Origin: Lysobacter sp. Root690
GTDB lineage: Bacteria > Pseudomonadota > Gammaproteobacteria > Xanthomonadales > Xanthomonadaceae
Reading direction: 5' to 3'
DNA length: 64,000 nt
Assembly: GCF_001427785.1 (NCBI RefSeq)
Contig: NZ_LMHM01000018.1
Location: 1 to 64,000 of the forward strand
This document shows positions 9,489-18,782 of the stretch, piece by piece. Numbering within the stretch: position 1 is the first letter of the stretch; every line of letters starts with the position of its first letter. The notes beneath the pieces are model-generated. The model had not been told where the DNA came from. It did not search any database and saw only the letters and a list, made by a program, of their open reading frames with translations. The position numbers and the translations under genes were made by a program.

Positions 9489-11108
9489 ATGCCTGTCAAC
9501 GCGCCGCGCGCGTCCGGCACGCCTCACGCGCGCGATGCGTCGCGCGCCTGTCTGGAGTGGATTTTGGTTTTCCGACTTTCGATCGTTCTGCTCGCCGCGC
9601 TGGTGGCCGCCGGCGTGCTCGCCCCGCAATCGTTCAACGAAACGATCCAGCACGCGCTGTCGCTCACGGTGGCGCGGGCCGGCTGGTTGTACCTGTTGAT
9701 CGTGTTCGCCTCGCTGCTGTTCCTGCTGTATCTCTCGCTCGGCCGCTTCGCCGATCTGCGCATCGGCGGCGACGACGCCGAGCCGGAATTCTCGCGCCTG
9801 AGCTGGCTGTCGATGCTGTTCGCCGCCGGCATGGGCATCGGCCTGGTGTTCTGGGGCGCGGCCGAACCGGTGTCGCATTACCTGCATCCGCCCGAAGGGC
9901 TGACGGCGCAGAGCATGCCGGCCGCGCGCGCATCGATGCGCTACGTGTTCTTCCATTGGGGCCTGCATCCGTGGGCGGTGTACGCGCTGGTCGGGCTGGC
10001 GATGGCGTGGTTCCAGTTCAACCGCGACGGCCGCGGCCAGATCAGCGATTTGCTGCAACCGGTGATCGGCCGCTGGCACCAACGCTGGCCGGGCCAGTTG
10101 ATCGATGTCGCGGCGGTCGTCGCCACCGCGATCGGCGTGGCGACCACGCTGGGCTTCGGCACCGTGCAGATCAGCGCCGGGCTGGCGCGGGTGTTCGGCC
10201 TGAGCGTGACCCCGGCGCTGCAACTGTGCGTGGTCGCGGTGGCGTTCGCGCTGTACATGGCGTCGAGCCTCACCGGCCTGCACCGCGGGATCAAATGGCT
10301 GAGCAATCTCAACCTCGCCCTGGCCGCGCTGTTGCTGGCGTTCGTGCTGGTGGCCGGGCCGACCAGTTTCATCTTCGAGACCTTCACCACCACCCTGGGC
10401 AGCTACATCAACCAGTTGCCGAACATGAGCCTGCGCATGGCGCCGTTCTCGCGCGATCCCTGGGTCGGCGAGTGGACGATTTTCTACTGGGCGTGGTGGA
10501 TCGCCTGGGCGCCGTTCGTGGGCAGCTTCATCGCCCGCATCTCGCGCGGCCGGCGCGTGCGCGAGTTCGTGTTCGGCGTGGTGCTGGTGCCTTCGCTGAT
10601 GAGCTTCGTGTGGTTCGCCGCGTTCGGCGGCAGCGCGCTGTGGGCGCAGATGTTCGGCGGCGGCGACCTGGCCGGCGCCTTGAGTCAGGGTTACGAGCAG
10701 GTGCTGTTCGCCTTGCTCGAAAGTCTGCCGTGGGCGCCGCTGTTGATGGCCGCGGCGATCGCGCTGTTGATGCTGTTCTTCGTGACTTCGGCCGACTCGG
10801 CGACCCTGGTGTTGGCCAGCATGTCCAGCGAGGACCGCGCCGATCCACCGCTGTCGCGACGCGCGACCTGGGGCGTGATCCAGGCGCTGATCGCGGTCGC
10901 GCTGTTGCTGGCCGGTGGCCTGGACGCGTTGCAGGGCGTGATCATCATCGCCGCGTTGCCGTTCGCGCTGCTGCTGGTGCTGATCATGTGGTCGCTGTAT
11001 CGGGTGCTGGATCAGGACTATCTGCACAAACAGCGCGAGGCCGCGCGCTTCCGGCATGCGATGCAGCGCTGGATCGCGCGCGAGAACGATGGCGCGGCGC
11101 CGCCCTAA
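9489..11108 (+). CDS. BCCT-family transporter (betaine/carnitine/choline type)
   Basis: A polytopic transporter of 539 residues from the ATG at 9489. BCCT hallmarks are GMGIGLVFWGAAEPVSHY, HWGLHPWAVYAL, the tryptophan-rich FYWAWWIAWAPFVGSFIARI followed by SRGRRVREF, and FVTSADSATLVL late in the protein. The family imports quaternary ammonium compounds or ectoine with Na+ or H+; the substrate cannot be read here. The start is uncertain. ATGs at 9462 and 9489 have no good ribosome site. A TTG at 9564 has GGAG six bases upstream and begins just before the first membrane helix. A frame running from 9345 is probably too long. Confidence 0.88.
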   Translation: MPVNAPRASGTPHARDASRACLEWILVFRLSIVLLAALVAAGVLAPQSFNETIQHALSLTVARAGWLYLLIVFASLLFLLYLSLGRFADLRIGGDDAEPEFSRLSWLSMLFAAGMGIGLVFWGAAEPVSHYLHPPEGLTAQSMPAARASMRYVFFHWGLHPWAVYALVGLAMAWFQFNRDGRGQISDLLQPVIGRWHQRWPGQLIDVAAVVATAIGVATTLGFGTVQISAGLARVFGLSVTPALQLCVVAVAFALYMASSLTGLHRGIKWLSNLNLALAALLLAFVLVAGPTSFIFETFTTTLGSYINQLPNMSLRMAPFSRDPWVGEWTIFYWAWWIAWAPFVGSFIARISRGRRVREFVFGVVLVPSLMSFVWFAAFGGSALWAQMFGGGDLAGALSQGYEQVLFALLESLPWAPLLMAAAIALLMLFFVTSADSATLVLASMSSEDRADPPLSRRATWGVIQALIAVALLLAGGLDALQGVIIIAALPFALLLVLIMWSLYRVLDQDYLHKQREAARFRHAMQRWIARENDGAAPP

Positions 11109-11171
11109 CGACGCGCACGCCGCTCAGCGTGCAGAAAGCTCAACTTGCGAGCGACGCAGCGCGCAAGTTAT

Positions 11172-11588
11172 TCAGCGCGAAAGCCGACGCAACGCGATGC
11201 CGAGCGCGATGCGATAACTCATCGCCAGATCGCCGTTGATCACGATCGTCGCCAGCGGCGGCGCGTGCGCATGCAGGCGTTCGTCCAGCGTGGTAGCGCT
11301 GGCGTCGTGAACTTCGATGTAAGCGCTGGGCAATTCGTCCAGCGCCTGACGCAGGGCGTCGGGTTCGGCCAAGGCTTGCGGCGCGAGCTCGCCCGGGTCG
11401 AGCAGCACGAATTCGCTGCGGCGACGGCGCGCGGCGCGCAGGCTGCCGACCAGCTCGCGCAGGCTGGCGCAGGGGCGCAGCTCGAGGTTGCGGCCGACCG
11501 CCGCGGCGAGGCCGCGCAGTTCGAGCAGGAATTGCGATTGCAGCGGTTGCGAAGACAGATGACGGCCTTGCAGAATCAGGATGCTCAC
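11172..11588 (-). CDS. Degenerate type II 3-dehydroquinate dehydratase (AroQ)-like protein
   Basis: A 138-residue protein from a GTG at 11588. Its whole length lines up with AroQ dehydroquinases: ILILQGRHL matches the usual LVLNGPNLN strand, FVLLDPGEL matches ILINPGAY, AYIEVHDAS matches PVVEVHLSN, and TIVINGDLAMSYRIALGIAL matches the last strand and helix. Key active-site features are missing. The Asn of GPNLN is replaced, the flexible loop with the catalytic Tyr is shortened away, and the HAREPFR block with its Arg is absent. Only a histidine (His94) is kept. It is therefore unlikely to be a dehydratase. The reading frame is intact, so I call it a diverged paralogue rather than a pseudogene. 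The start is uncertain because there is no clear ribosome site. It overlaps no neighbour. Confidence 0.6.
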   Translation of the reverse strand: MSILILQGRHLSSQPLQSQFLLELRGLAAAVGRNLELRPCASLRELVGSLRAARRRRSEFVLLDPGELAPQALAEPDALRQALDELPSAYIEVHDASATTLDERLHAHAPPLATIVINGDLAMSYRIALGIALRRLSR

Positions 11589-11841
11589 GGGAAGTGTTGA
11601 CGGGGAAGACGCCGACAGCTTGCGCGCGGGTCCGGTAAAGCTTCCATGCCTTCGCCGCGCCGGCCGCATAAATTCTGCGCAAATCGTTGCGGTCATTGTT
11701 CGCCGCGGCCTCAACCTGCACGATGGGCCGGCATCTGCGAGGTCAGCGCGCGTGCGCGCAATCGCCGCCGCGCGGTAAAAGCCCGCGCCCGCTGGTTGCT
11801 GGCCGCATCGCGCCGGCCGCGATCGGGCGCGGCGCACTCGC

Positions 11842-13215
11842 CTACACCTCCAGCGTCATCCCCGGCCGCGCCAACGCCACCTTGGTGCCGAAGCGTTCGC
11901 CGATTTCCCCGGCCAGCGCCTCGCGCGCCTTGTCTTCGCCATGCACCAGCACCAGCGGCGGATGGCCTTCGATATTCCCGTACCACTCGATCAAACCGTT
12001 CTGATCGGTATGCGCAGACAAGCCGCCGATGGTGTGGCGCTGCGCCTCGGCGCGGGTGTCGCGACCGTGGATGCGCACCCACTTGGCGCCCTCGACCAGC
12101 CGTCGGCCGATCGTGCCCTCGGCCTGATAGCCGACGAACACCACATGGGTCTGCGGCTTGCCGAGGTTGTGTTTGAAGTGGTGCAGGATGCGGCCGGCGT
12201 TGGCCATGCCCGAGCCGGCGATGACGATCGCGCCGCGTTCGATCTGGTTGATCGCCATCGAGTCCTGCGCCGATTCGGTCAGCTGCAGGTTCGGCAGATG
12301 GAACGGATCGGGCTTGTGCTTCCACACCCGCAGCGCGTCTTCATCGAACAGTTCGACATGGCGGTCGTAGACGCCGACCACCTTGCTCGCCATCGGGCTG
12401 TCGAGAAAAATCTTGAAGCGGCCGACGTTCCACTCGTCCCAGTATTTGGCGAACCAGTACAGCAACTCCTGGCTGCGGCCGACCGCGAACGCCGGGATCA
12501 GCACGTTGCCGCCGTCGTTCCAGGCCGCCTCCAGAATGCGGCCGAGTTCGAGGATGGTCTCGGCGCGGTCCTTATGCAGGCGATCGCCGTAGGTCGATTC
12601 CATCAACACCAAGTCGGCTGTGTCGATCGGCGCGGGGTCGCGCAGGATCGGCGTGCCCTTCGGCCCCAGATCACCGGAGAACACCAGCTTGCGACCATCG
12701 GCGAACAGCTCGACCACCGACGAACCCAGGATGTGCCCGGCCTCGCGGAACTGCACCGTCACGCCCGTCAGGATTTCGCGGCGCGTGTCGTAGGGCAGCG
12801 GCTGCACCCGTTGCATGGTCGCTTCGACGTCTTCGCGGGTGTACAGCGGCAGCAGTTCGGGTTCGCCGTGCGCGCGCCTGCGATTGCCGCGCTCGGCCTC
12901 GCTTTCGGCGATCGAGGCTGAGTCCAGCAGCATGATCCGCATCAGGTCGGCGGTCGCAGCCTGGGCGAAGATCGGCCCGCGGAACCCACGCTTGACCAGC
13001 AGCGGCACGCGGCCGATGTGATCGATATGAGCGTGGCTGATCACCAGCGCGTCGAGCGTCGCCGCATCGAACGCGAACGGATCGAGATTGCGCAGTTCGG
13101 CCTCGGGGCTGCCCTGGATCATGCCGCAGTCGAGCAGGATGCGATGACCGGCGGCCTCGACTTCGTGCAGGGAGCCGGTGACCTCGCCGGCGGCGCCGTG
13201 AAAGTGGACGCGCAT
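11842..13215 (-). CDS. Beta-CASP metallo-beta-lactamase fold RNase-like protein
   Basis: A 457-residue protein of the Cft2/RNase J-like 'MBL fold exonuclease' group. It begins MRVHFHGAAGEVTGS and has the zinc motif SHAHIDHIG. Later motifs typical of the beta-CASP insert follow: LMESTYGD, VLIPAFAVGRSQELL, IFLDSPMA and IAGSGMANAGRILHH. The C-terminal GGLSAHTDQ and LVHGE segments complete the zinc site. It probably processes or degrades RNA; bacterial members of this subgroup are poorly characterised. AAGGAG lies nine bases before the ATG. The gene is divergent from the first M13 peptidase across a 367-base gap. Confidence 0.9.
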   Translation of the reverse strand: MRVHFHGAAGEVTGSLHEVEAAGHRILLDCGMIQGSPEAELRNLDPFAFDAATLDALVISHAHIDHIGRVPLLVKRGFRGPIFAQAATADLMRIMLLDSASIAESEAERGNRRRAHGEPELLPLYTREDVEATMQRVQPLPYDTRREILTGVTVQFREAGHILGSSVVELFADGRKLVFSGDLGPKGTPILRDPAPIDTADLVLMESTYGDRLHKDRAETILELGRILEAAWNDGGNVLIPAFAVGRSQELLYWFAKYWDEWNVGRFKIFLDSPMASKVVGVYDRHVELFDEDALRVWKHKPDPFHLPNLQLTESAQDSMAINQIERGAIVIAGSGMANAGRILHHFKHNLGKPQTHVVFVGYQAEGTIGRRLVEGAKWVRIHGRDTRAEAQRHTIGGLSAHTDQNGLIEWYGNIEGHPPLVLVHGEDKAREALAGEIGERFGTKVALARPGMTLEV

Positions 13216-13582
13216 TGCTATCGACTCCTTCGCTGAGTGCGGCGGCCGGGCGCGGCCGCAGTGTGGGTCTGGAACTTAGCATGCAGGCGATGCGGGCGAG
13301 GTCGCGCCCTCGATCCGAGGCGAACCCGCCGATCCCGCGCACCCCACATGACTGACGACACCCTTCCGCGCGCGCGAACGGGTTTATCGTCGGCCGATCA
13401 CGTTGAGGGCCGACGACGACGGGCCGCATCGAGAGCCATCGCCAGTCACGCAGGCGTCGCAGCCGTGGGCGTTCGCGCCATCGCCGCTGCATCGTGGCCG
13501 CCGCCACGCCGCCGTTTCGTTCACAACCCCGATCTGCGCCACGTCAGATCCTTCCCATGCCCGTCGGCCCGGAGTCTCACTG
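13216..13582. other. Divergent intergenic region with duplicated promoter-like block
   Basis: This 367-base region carries the promoters of the minus-strand RNase-like gene and the plus-strand M13 gene. Bases 13342-13395 (starting CCCCACATGACTGACGACAC) align without gaps to 15890-15943 upstream of the second M13 gene. About 43 of 54 bases match, including ACGGG-TTATCGT, which may be a -10 region. GGAG at 13571 is the ribosome site of the M13 gene. No additional coding sequence is supported. Confidence 0.6.
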
Positions 13583-15688
13583 ATGCCCATGAAATCGTCC
13601 CCCCTGCTGCTGTCGCTGGCGATCGCCGCCGCGCTCGCGGCCTGCAGCAAGCCCGAAACCCCGGCTCCGGCCGCGAGCGCGCCCGCGGCCAAGCCCGCCG
13701 AAGCCACCGCGCTCACGATCGACGAAAGCCAGCTGCCGCAGCCGGTGCGCTTCGCCGTCGGCGATCTCGATCCGGCCAAGAACGCCTGCGACAACCTCGG
13801 CGAGTACGTCAACGGCCGCTGGTTCGCCGCCAATCCGATCCCCGGCGATCGTTCGTCCTGGGGCGTGTCCGACGTACTGGCCGAACGCTCGCTGGCGGTG
13901 CAGCACCAACTCGCGCAGCAGGCCGCCGCCGATCCCAAGGCCAGCGGCATTGAAAAGCTGATCGGCGACCTGTGGTCGACCGGCATGGACGAAGCCAAGA
14001 TCAACGCCCAAGGCCTCACGCCCGTGCAGGCCGACCTGGCCGCGATCGCCGCGCTCGACAGCCCGGACAAGATCGCCGCCTACCTGCGCAGCAGCGCCGC
14101 GCAAGGCCATAACGTGGTGTTCGATTTCGGCGCCGAGGCCGACTTCAAGAATTCCTCGATGAACATCGCCTTCGCCACGCAAGGCGGCCTGGGCCTGCCC
14201 GACAAAGGCTACTACTTCGACAAGGACAAGCACGACAAGCTCGCCGCGTACCAGCAGCACATCGCCAAGGTGCTGGAGCTGTCGGGCGTCGCCGCGGCCG
14301 ATGCCGCGCAGCAGGCCAAGGCCGTAGTCGATTTCGAAACGCGGCTGGCGCGCGCGTCGCTGTCGAGCGAACAACTGCAGCGCGACGTCGCCCTGTACTA
14401 CCAGCCGATCAGCGTCGCCGCCGCCAACGAACTCACGCCGAATTTCTCGTGGACCAAGTTCTTCGAATCGCAGGGCGTGGCCACGCCGGCGCAGTTCTCG
14501 CTGGCGATGCCCGACTTCCACAAGGAAGTCAGCAAGATGATCGCCGACACGCCGGCGGCGACCTGGCAGGCGTATCTGCGCTATCACACCGTCGACGACG
14601 CTTCGCCGTACCTGGCCGACAACTTCGTCGCCGAGCACTACGAGTTCCACAACAAGACCATGCGCGGGCAGAAAGAACCCAAGGCGCGCTGGAAGCGCGT
14701 GCTCGGCGACATCGACGATCAGGCCGGCGAAGCGATGGGCCAGTTGTACGTCAAGGTCGCGTTCCCGCAGCAGTCCAAGGCGCAGATGGAAACGCTGGTG
14801 CAGGGCCTGCGCACCGCGCTCAAGACACGGATCGAGAATCTGAGCTGGATGAGCGATGAAACCAAGAAGAAAGCGCTGGAGAAATGGGCCAGCTTCACGC
14901 CCAAGATCGGCTATCCGGACAAGTGGCGCGACTGGTCGGGGCTGAAGACCGATCGCGACAGTTATTACGCCAACGCCCAGGCAGCCAATCGTTTCAATTA
15001 CCAGTGGAACCTGAGCAAGATCGGCAAGCCGGTCGACAAGACCGAATGGGGCATGTCGCCGCAGACGGTCAACGCGTACTACAACCCGCTGCAGAACGAG
15101 ATCGTGTTCCCGGCGGCGATTCTGCAACCGCCGTTCTTCGATCCCAAGGCCGACGAGGCCACCAACTACGGCGGCATCGGCGCGGTGATCGGCCACGAGA
15201 TGACCCACGGTTACGACGACCAGGGTTCGCGTTTCGGCCCCGACGGCAATTTCAACAACTGGTGGACGCCGGCCGACGCCAAAGGTTTCGCCGAGCGCAG
15301 CGCCAAGCTGGTGCAGCAGTTCGATGGCTACCAGGCCGCGCCCGGGTTGAAGGTCAACGGCAAGCTGACCCTCGGCGAGAACATCGCCGACCTCGGCGGC
15401 ATCGCCACTGCGTACGATGCGATGCGGCTCGCGGTCGGCGACACGCCCGATCCCAAGACCGACGGCCTCAGCCGCGACCAACGCTTCTTCTACAGCTTCG
15501 CCACCAGCTGGCGCGATCGCTACACGCCGGACATGCTCAAGGTACTGGTCAATTCCGACCCGCACGCGCCGAGCGATTTCCGCGCGATCGGCGCGCCGTC
15601 GAACCTGCCGGCGTTCGCCGCGGCGTTCTCGTGCAAGGCCGGCCAGCCGATGGTGCGCGGGGCTGGTGAGCAGGTCGTGATCTGGTGA
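13583..15688 (+). CDS. M13-family metallopeptidase lipoprotein, paralogue 1
   Basis: A 701-residue zinc endopeptidase related to neprilysin and PepO. The signal peptide ends in a lipobox (ALAAC, Cys21), which suggests anchoring in the envelope facing the periplasm. The active site is complete: NAYYNPLQNEIVFPA for substrate binding, HEMTH (His538-His542) for zinc, and ENIADLGG with the third ligand Glu. The C-terminus ends VVIW, as usual in M13 enzymes. GGAG lies eight bases before the ATG. The next gene is a close paralogue, and a third lies further on. M13 enzymes cleave small peptides; the physiological substrate here is unknown. Confidence 0.94.
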   Translation: MPMKSSPLLLSLAIAAALAACSKPETPAPAASAPAAKPAEATALTIDESQLPQPVRFAVGDLDPAKNACDNLGEYVNGRWFAANPIPGDRSSWGVSDVLAERSLAVQHQLAQQAAADPKASGIEKLIGDLWSTGMDEAKINAQGLTPVQADLAAIAALDSPDKIAAYLRSSAAQGHNVVFDFGAEADFKNSSMNIAFATQGGLGLPDKGYYFDKDKHDKLAAYQQHIAKVLELSGVAAADAAQQAKAVVDFETRLARASLSSEQLQRDVALYYQPISVAAANELTPNFSWTKFFESQGVATPAQFSLAMPDFHKEVSKMIADTPAATWQAYLRYHTVDDASPYLADNFVAEHYEFHNKTMRGQKEPKARWKRVLGDIDDQAGEAMGQLYVKVAFPQQSKAQMETLVQGLRTALKTRIENLSWMSDETKKKALEKWASFTPKIGYPDKWRDWSGLKTDRDSYYANAQAANRFNYQWNLSKIGKPVDKTEWGMSPQTVNAYYNPLQNEIVFPAAILQPPFFDPKADEATNYGGIGAVIGHEMTHGYDDQGSRFGPDGNFNNWWTPADAKGFAERSAKLVQQFDGYQAAPGLKVNGKLTLGENIADLGGIATAYDAMRLAVGDTPDPKTDGLSRDQRFFYSFATSWRDRYTPDMLKVLVNSDPHAPSDFRAIGAPSNLPAFAAAFSCKAGQPMVRGAGEQVVIW

Positions 15689-15699
15689 GATGTTGAAAA

Positions 15700-15850
15700 A
15701 ACAGTGGAGAGGAGTGAGGAGTGAGTCAGAGCGGCTTTGCTCGTTTCTCACTCCTCTTTCTCGTTTTCCTCGCCGCAGCGTGAGTAAGCGACGAGCGGCC
15801 TTTACTCACTCCTCACTCCTCTCAACTCGTTCCTCGCTTCCCGCCTCGCT
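15700..15850. repeat. Dispersed repeat R3 (GAGGAGTGAGGAGTGAGT family), copy 1
   Basis: GAGAGGAGTGAGGAGTGAGT at about 15708 is followed by an inverted counterpart TTACTCACTCCTCACTCC at about 15802, with further CTCACTCCTC fragments between. The same element and its inverted partner recur at about 37270-37350 and 54467-54545. Each copy starts shortly after a stop codon. The arms could pair into a hairpin. It is noncoding and its origin and role are unknown. Confidence 0.7.
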
Positions 15851-16034
15851 TCCCGCCAGACGGGGCAAAACTGAACGGCCCCCGCCCCACCCCACATGAC
15901 CTTCGACACCCTTCTCACGAGCGGAACGGGACTATCGTCCGCCCGTGTCCTGGCTGCGACCTCACCTCGTGGTCGGAAATCCGCGACAATTCCCGATTCG
16001 TTTCTCGCCTATGCCTTCCCGGCTGGAGCCCGCT

Positions 16035-18146
16035 GTGACCTTCAAGAAACCGCAAGTCCTGCTGTTGTCCCTCGCCATCGCCACGGTCGTGGCCGCCTGC
16101 GGCAAGACCGAAGCCCCCGCGCCGACCGCGCCGGCCGACACCACCGCCGCCGCGCCCGCCGAGGCCACCCTCAAGCTCGACGAAAGCAAGCTGCCGCCGG
16201 TCAACCGCTTCCTGGCGACCGACCTGGACACCACCAAGGACGCCTGCACCGATTTCGGCGGCTACGTCAACGGCAAGTGGCTCGCCGCCAACACCATCCC
16301 GAACGACCGCACCTCGTGGGGCGCGTTCGAAATGCTCGATGAGCGTTCCAACGCCGTGCAGCGCCAGCTCGCCGAGCAGGCCGCCGCCGACACCAAGGCC
16401 ACCGGCGTGGAGAAGATCGTCGGCGACCTGTGGGCCACCGGCATGGACGTGGCCAAGGTCAACGCCCAGGGCCTGGAGCCGCTGAAGGCCGACCTGGCCA
16501 AGATCGACGCGGTCGACAGCCCGGAAAAGATCGCCGCCTACCTGCGCGATGCCGCCGCGACCGGCGACAACAACCTGTTCGGCTTCGGCGCCGAAGCCGA
16601 CTTCAAGGATTCGGCCAACAACATCGCCTACGCCTCGCAGGGCGGCCTGGGCCTGCCGGACACCACCTACTACACCGACGCCAAGCACAAGGACAAGCTC
16701 GCCGCGTACGAAGTCCACGTCGCCAAGGTGCTGGAACTGGGCGGCGCGAAGCCCGAAGACGCCGCCAAGCAGGCCAAGGACGTGATCGCGTTCGAAACCC
16801 GCCTGGCCAAGGCCTCGAAGTCGCGCGAAGAACTCTCGCGCGATGTCTCGCTGTACTACAACCCGGTCAGCCCGGCGCAGGCCGACGAACTGACCCCGAA
16901 CTTCTCCTGGACCAAGTTCTTCGAATCGCAGAAGGTCGCCGTGCCGGCGAAGTTCTCGCTCGCGGTGCCGGCGTTCCACCAGGAAGTCAGCAAGATGATC
17001 GGCGAACTGCCGGCCGCGCAGTGGCAGGCCTACCTGCGCTTCCACGCGATCGACGGCGCCTCGCCGTACCTGTCGGAAGCGTTCGTCAACGAAAGCTTCA
17101 ACTTCTACAACAAGACCCTGCGCGGCCAGAAGGAACTCAAGGAGCGCGGCAAGCGCGTGCTCGACACCATCGAAGGCCAGACCGGCGAAGCGATGGGTCA
17201 GCTGTACGTCAAGGTCGCTTTCACGCCTGAGTCCAAGGAGCGCATGCAGAGCCTGGTCAAGAACCTCAGCGAGGCCCTCAAGGCGCGCATCGAGAACCTG
17301 TCCTGGATGAGCGCGGACACCAAGAAGAAGGCGCTGGAGAAGTGGGCGAGCTTCACCCCGAAGATCGGCTACCCGGACAAGTGGCGCGACTGGAGCGGCC
17401 TGAGCACCGGCCGCGACAGCTACTACGCCAACGTCAAGGCGGCCAACGAGTTCAACTACAAGTGGAACCTGAGCAAGATCGGCAAGCCGGTCGACAAGAC
17501 CGAATGGGGCATGCCGCCGCAGATGGTCAACGCCTACTACAACCCGTTGCAGAACGAGATCGTGTTCCCGGCCGCGATCCTGCAGCCTCCGTTCTTCGAT
17601 CCGAAGGCCGACGACTCCGCCAACTACGGCGGCATCGGCGCGGTGATCGGCCACGAAATGACCCACGGTTACGACGACCAGGGCTCGCGTTTCGGACCGA
17701 CCGGCAACATGGAAGTGTGGTGGGCGCCGTCGGACGCGAAGGCGTTCTCGGGCCTGACCGACAAGCTGATCAAGCAGTTCGACGGCTATGAAGCCGCGCC
17801 GGGCGCACACGTCAGCGGCAAGCACACCCTGGGCGAGAACATCGCCGACCTGGGCGGCCTGGCCACCGCGTACGACGCGATGAAGAAGGCCGCCGGCGAC
17901 ACGCCGGACCCGAAGACCGACGGCTTCACCCGCGAGCAGCGCTTCTTCCTCAACTGGGGCACCGTGTGGCGCCGCAACTTCACCCCGGAAGAGCTGAAGG
18001 TGCGTCTGCAGACCGACGAGCACGCGCCGGCCAACTTCCGCGCGATCGGCGCGCCGTCGAACCTGCCGGCGTTCGCCGCGGCGTTCTCGTGCAAGCCTGG
18101 CCAGCCGATGGTGCGCGAAGGCGACAAGCAGGTGGTGATCTGGTGA
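16035..18146 (+). CDS. M13-family metallopeptidase lipoprotein, paralogue 2
   Basis: A 703-residue protein, closely similar to the gene upstream over its whole length. I chose the GTG at 16035 because GGAG lies six bases before it and the product then begins with a clean lipoprotein signal (MTFKKPQVLLLSLAIA, Cys22); an ATG at 16011 is the alternative. HEMTH (His540-His544), ENIADLGG and NAYYNPLQNEIVFPA are all intact, so it should be active. The mature N-terminus has an Ala/Pro/Thr-rich linker. A strong terminator follows the stop. The duplicated leader upstream (15890-15943) suggests the same regulation as paralogue 1. Confidence 0.93.
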   Translation: MTFKKPQVLLLSLAIATVVAACGKTEAPAPTAPADTTAAAPAEATLKLDESKLPPVNRFLATDLDTTKDACTDFGGYVNGKWLAANTIPNDRTSWGAFEMLDERSNAVQRQLAEQAAADTKATGVEKIVGDLWATGMDVAKVNAQGLEPLKADLAKIDAVDSPEKIAAYLRDAAATGDNNLFGFGAEADFKDSANNIAYASQGGLGLPDTTYYTDAKHKDKLAAYEVHVAKVLELGGAKPEDAAKQAKDVIAFETRLAKASKSREELSRDVSLYYNPVSPAQADELTPNFSWTKFFESQKVAVPAKFSLAVPAFHQEVSKMIGELPAAQWQAYLRFHAIDGASPYLSEAFVNESFNFYNKTLRGQKELKERGKRVLDTIEGQTGEAMGQLYVKVAFTPESKERMQSLVKNLSEALKARIENLSWMSADTKKKALEKWASFTPKIGYPDKWRDWSGLSTGRDSYYANVKAANEFNYKWNLSKIGKPVDKTEWGMPPQMVNAYYNPLQNEIVFPAAILQPPFFDPKADDSANYGGIGAVIGHEMTHGYDDQGSRFGPTGNMEVWWAPSDAKAFSGLTDKLIKQFDGYEAAPGAHVSGKHTLGENIADLGGLATAYDAMKKAAGDTPDPKTDGFTREQRFFLNWGTVWRRNFTPEELKVRLQTDEHAPANFRAIGAPSNLPAFAAAFSCKPGQPMVREGDKQVVIW

Positions 18147-18193
18147 GGAACGCGGCGCGGGGATAGTCCCGCACCAACGCGAATCGCCTGACG

Positions 18194-18225
18194 AAGGCCC
18201 GGGGATTCCCGGGCCTTTGTTTTTT
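18194..18225. terminator. Rho-independent terminator after M13 paralogue 2
   Basis: The perfect hairpin AAGGCCCGGG-GATT-CCCGGGCCTT is followed by TTGTTTTTT. It ends the M13 paralogue 2 transcript and may also stop the convergent gene at 18301. Confidence 0.9.
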
Positions 18226-18300
18226 GGGCGTTTTGTGGCTTCGAGAGGCGGCTCGTCTACGCCGGCAGGCCATCGGCGCGGTGTGTCCGCGCGCGATCGC

Positions 18301-18705
18301 TCACGCCTCGCTCCAGCTCAGGTACTCGCCGTGCGCGGCGGTGAAAAACCGCATCCGCGCCGCGACGATGTGGGCGAACCACGGGCGATGGACGCCTTCG
18401 ACCGCGAAACGGAAGACCTCGCCACCGTTGCCGTCGAAGAAGCGCTCGCGCATCTCGTCCGGCAACGTGGCTGGATCGATGTTCGAGAACACATGCGCGT
18501 CGGTGGCGGTGCGCCAGGTCATCGGGCAATCGAGATAGCCCACATCGCCGAACTCGATCTGCAGCTGGTAGCCGCAGCTCACGTCCAGGGTGCCGCGGAC
18601 GATCAGGCTGACCTCGTCGTAAGCGACCAGATGAAAATCCATCCACGGGTAGGCCCGGATGGCCGCGTCGAGCGCCTGCTCGCCGGTTTTGTAGTCTGGG
18701 GTCAT
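18301..18705 (-). CDS. Hypothetical protein, 134 residues
   Basis: A soluble, acidic protein with no signal peptide or membrane segment. Notable segments are YPWMDFHLVAYDEVSLIVRG and FAVEGVHRPWFAHIV. I do not recognise the family. The composition (aromatic-rich, acidic, single small domain) is like that of many immunity or adaptor proteins, but there is no toxin gene beside it. It is convergent with M13 paralogue 2 and divergent from paralogue 3. Codon use matches its neighbours. Confidence 0.65.
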   Translation of the reverse strand: MTPDYKTGEQALDAAIRAYPWMDFHLVAYDEVSLIVRGTLDVSCGYQLQIEFGDVGYLDCPMTWRTATDAHVFSNIDPATLPDEMRERFFDGNGGEVFRFAVEGVHRPWFAHIVAARMRFFTAAHGEYLSWSEA

Positions 18706-18782
18706 GGGTATCCGGATGTACGCAACGCGTCGCCGAGTCTACTTCGATCGACTGCCCGTCCTGTCCAAACACCCTCTTCAAG

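Noticed and set aside
9402-11057. A long minus-strand frame opposite the BCCT gene.
   Set aside because: The translation is Gln/Arg/His-rich low-complexity sequence, and the plus-strand product has the full BCCT signature.
13577-18023. Long minus-strand frames opposite both M13 genes.
   Set aside because: They are antisense shadows of the peptidase genes with the same repetitive Leu/Arg/Val bias. No ribosome site or motif is seen.
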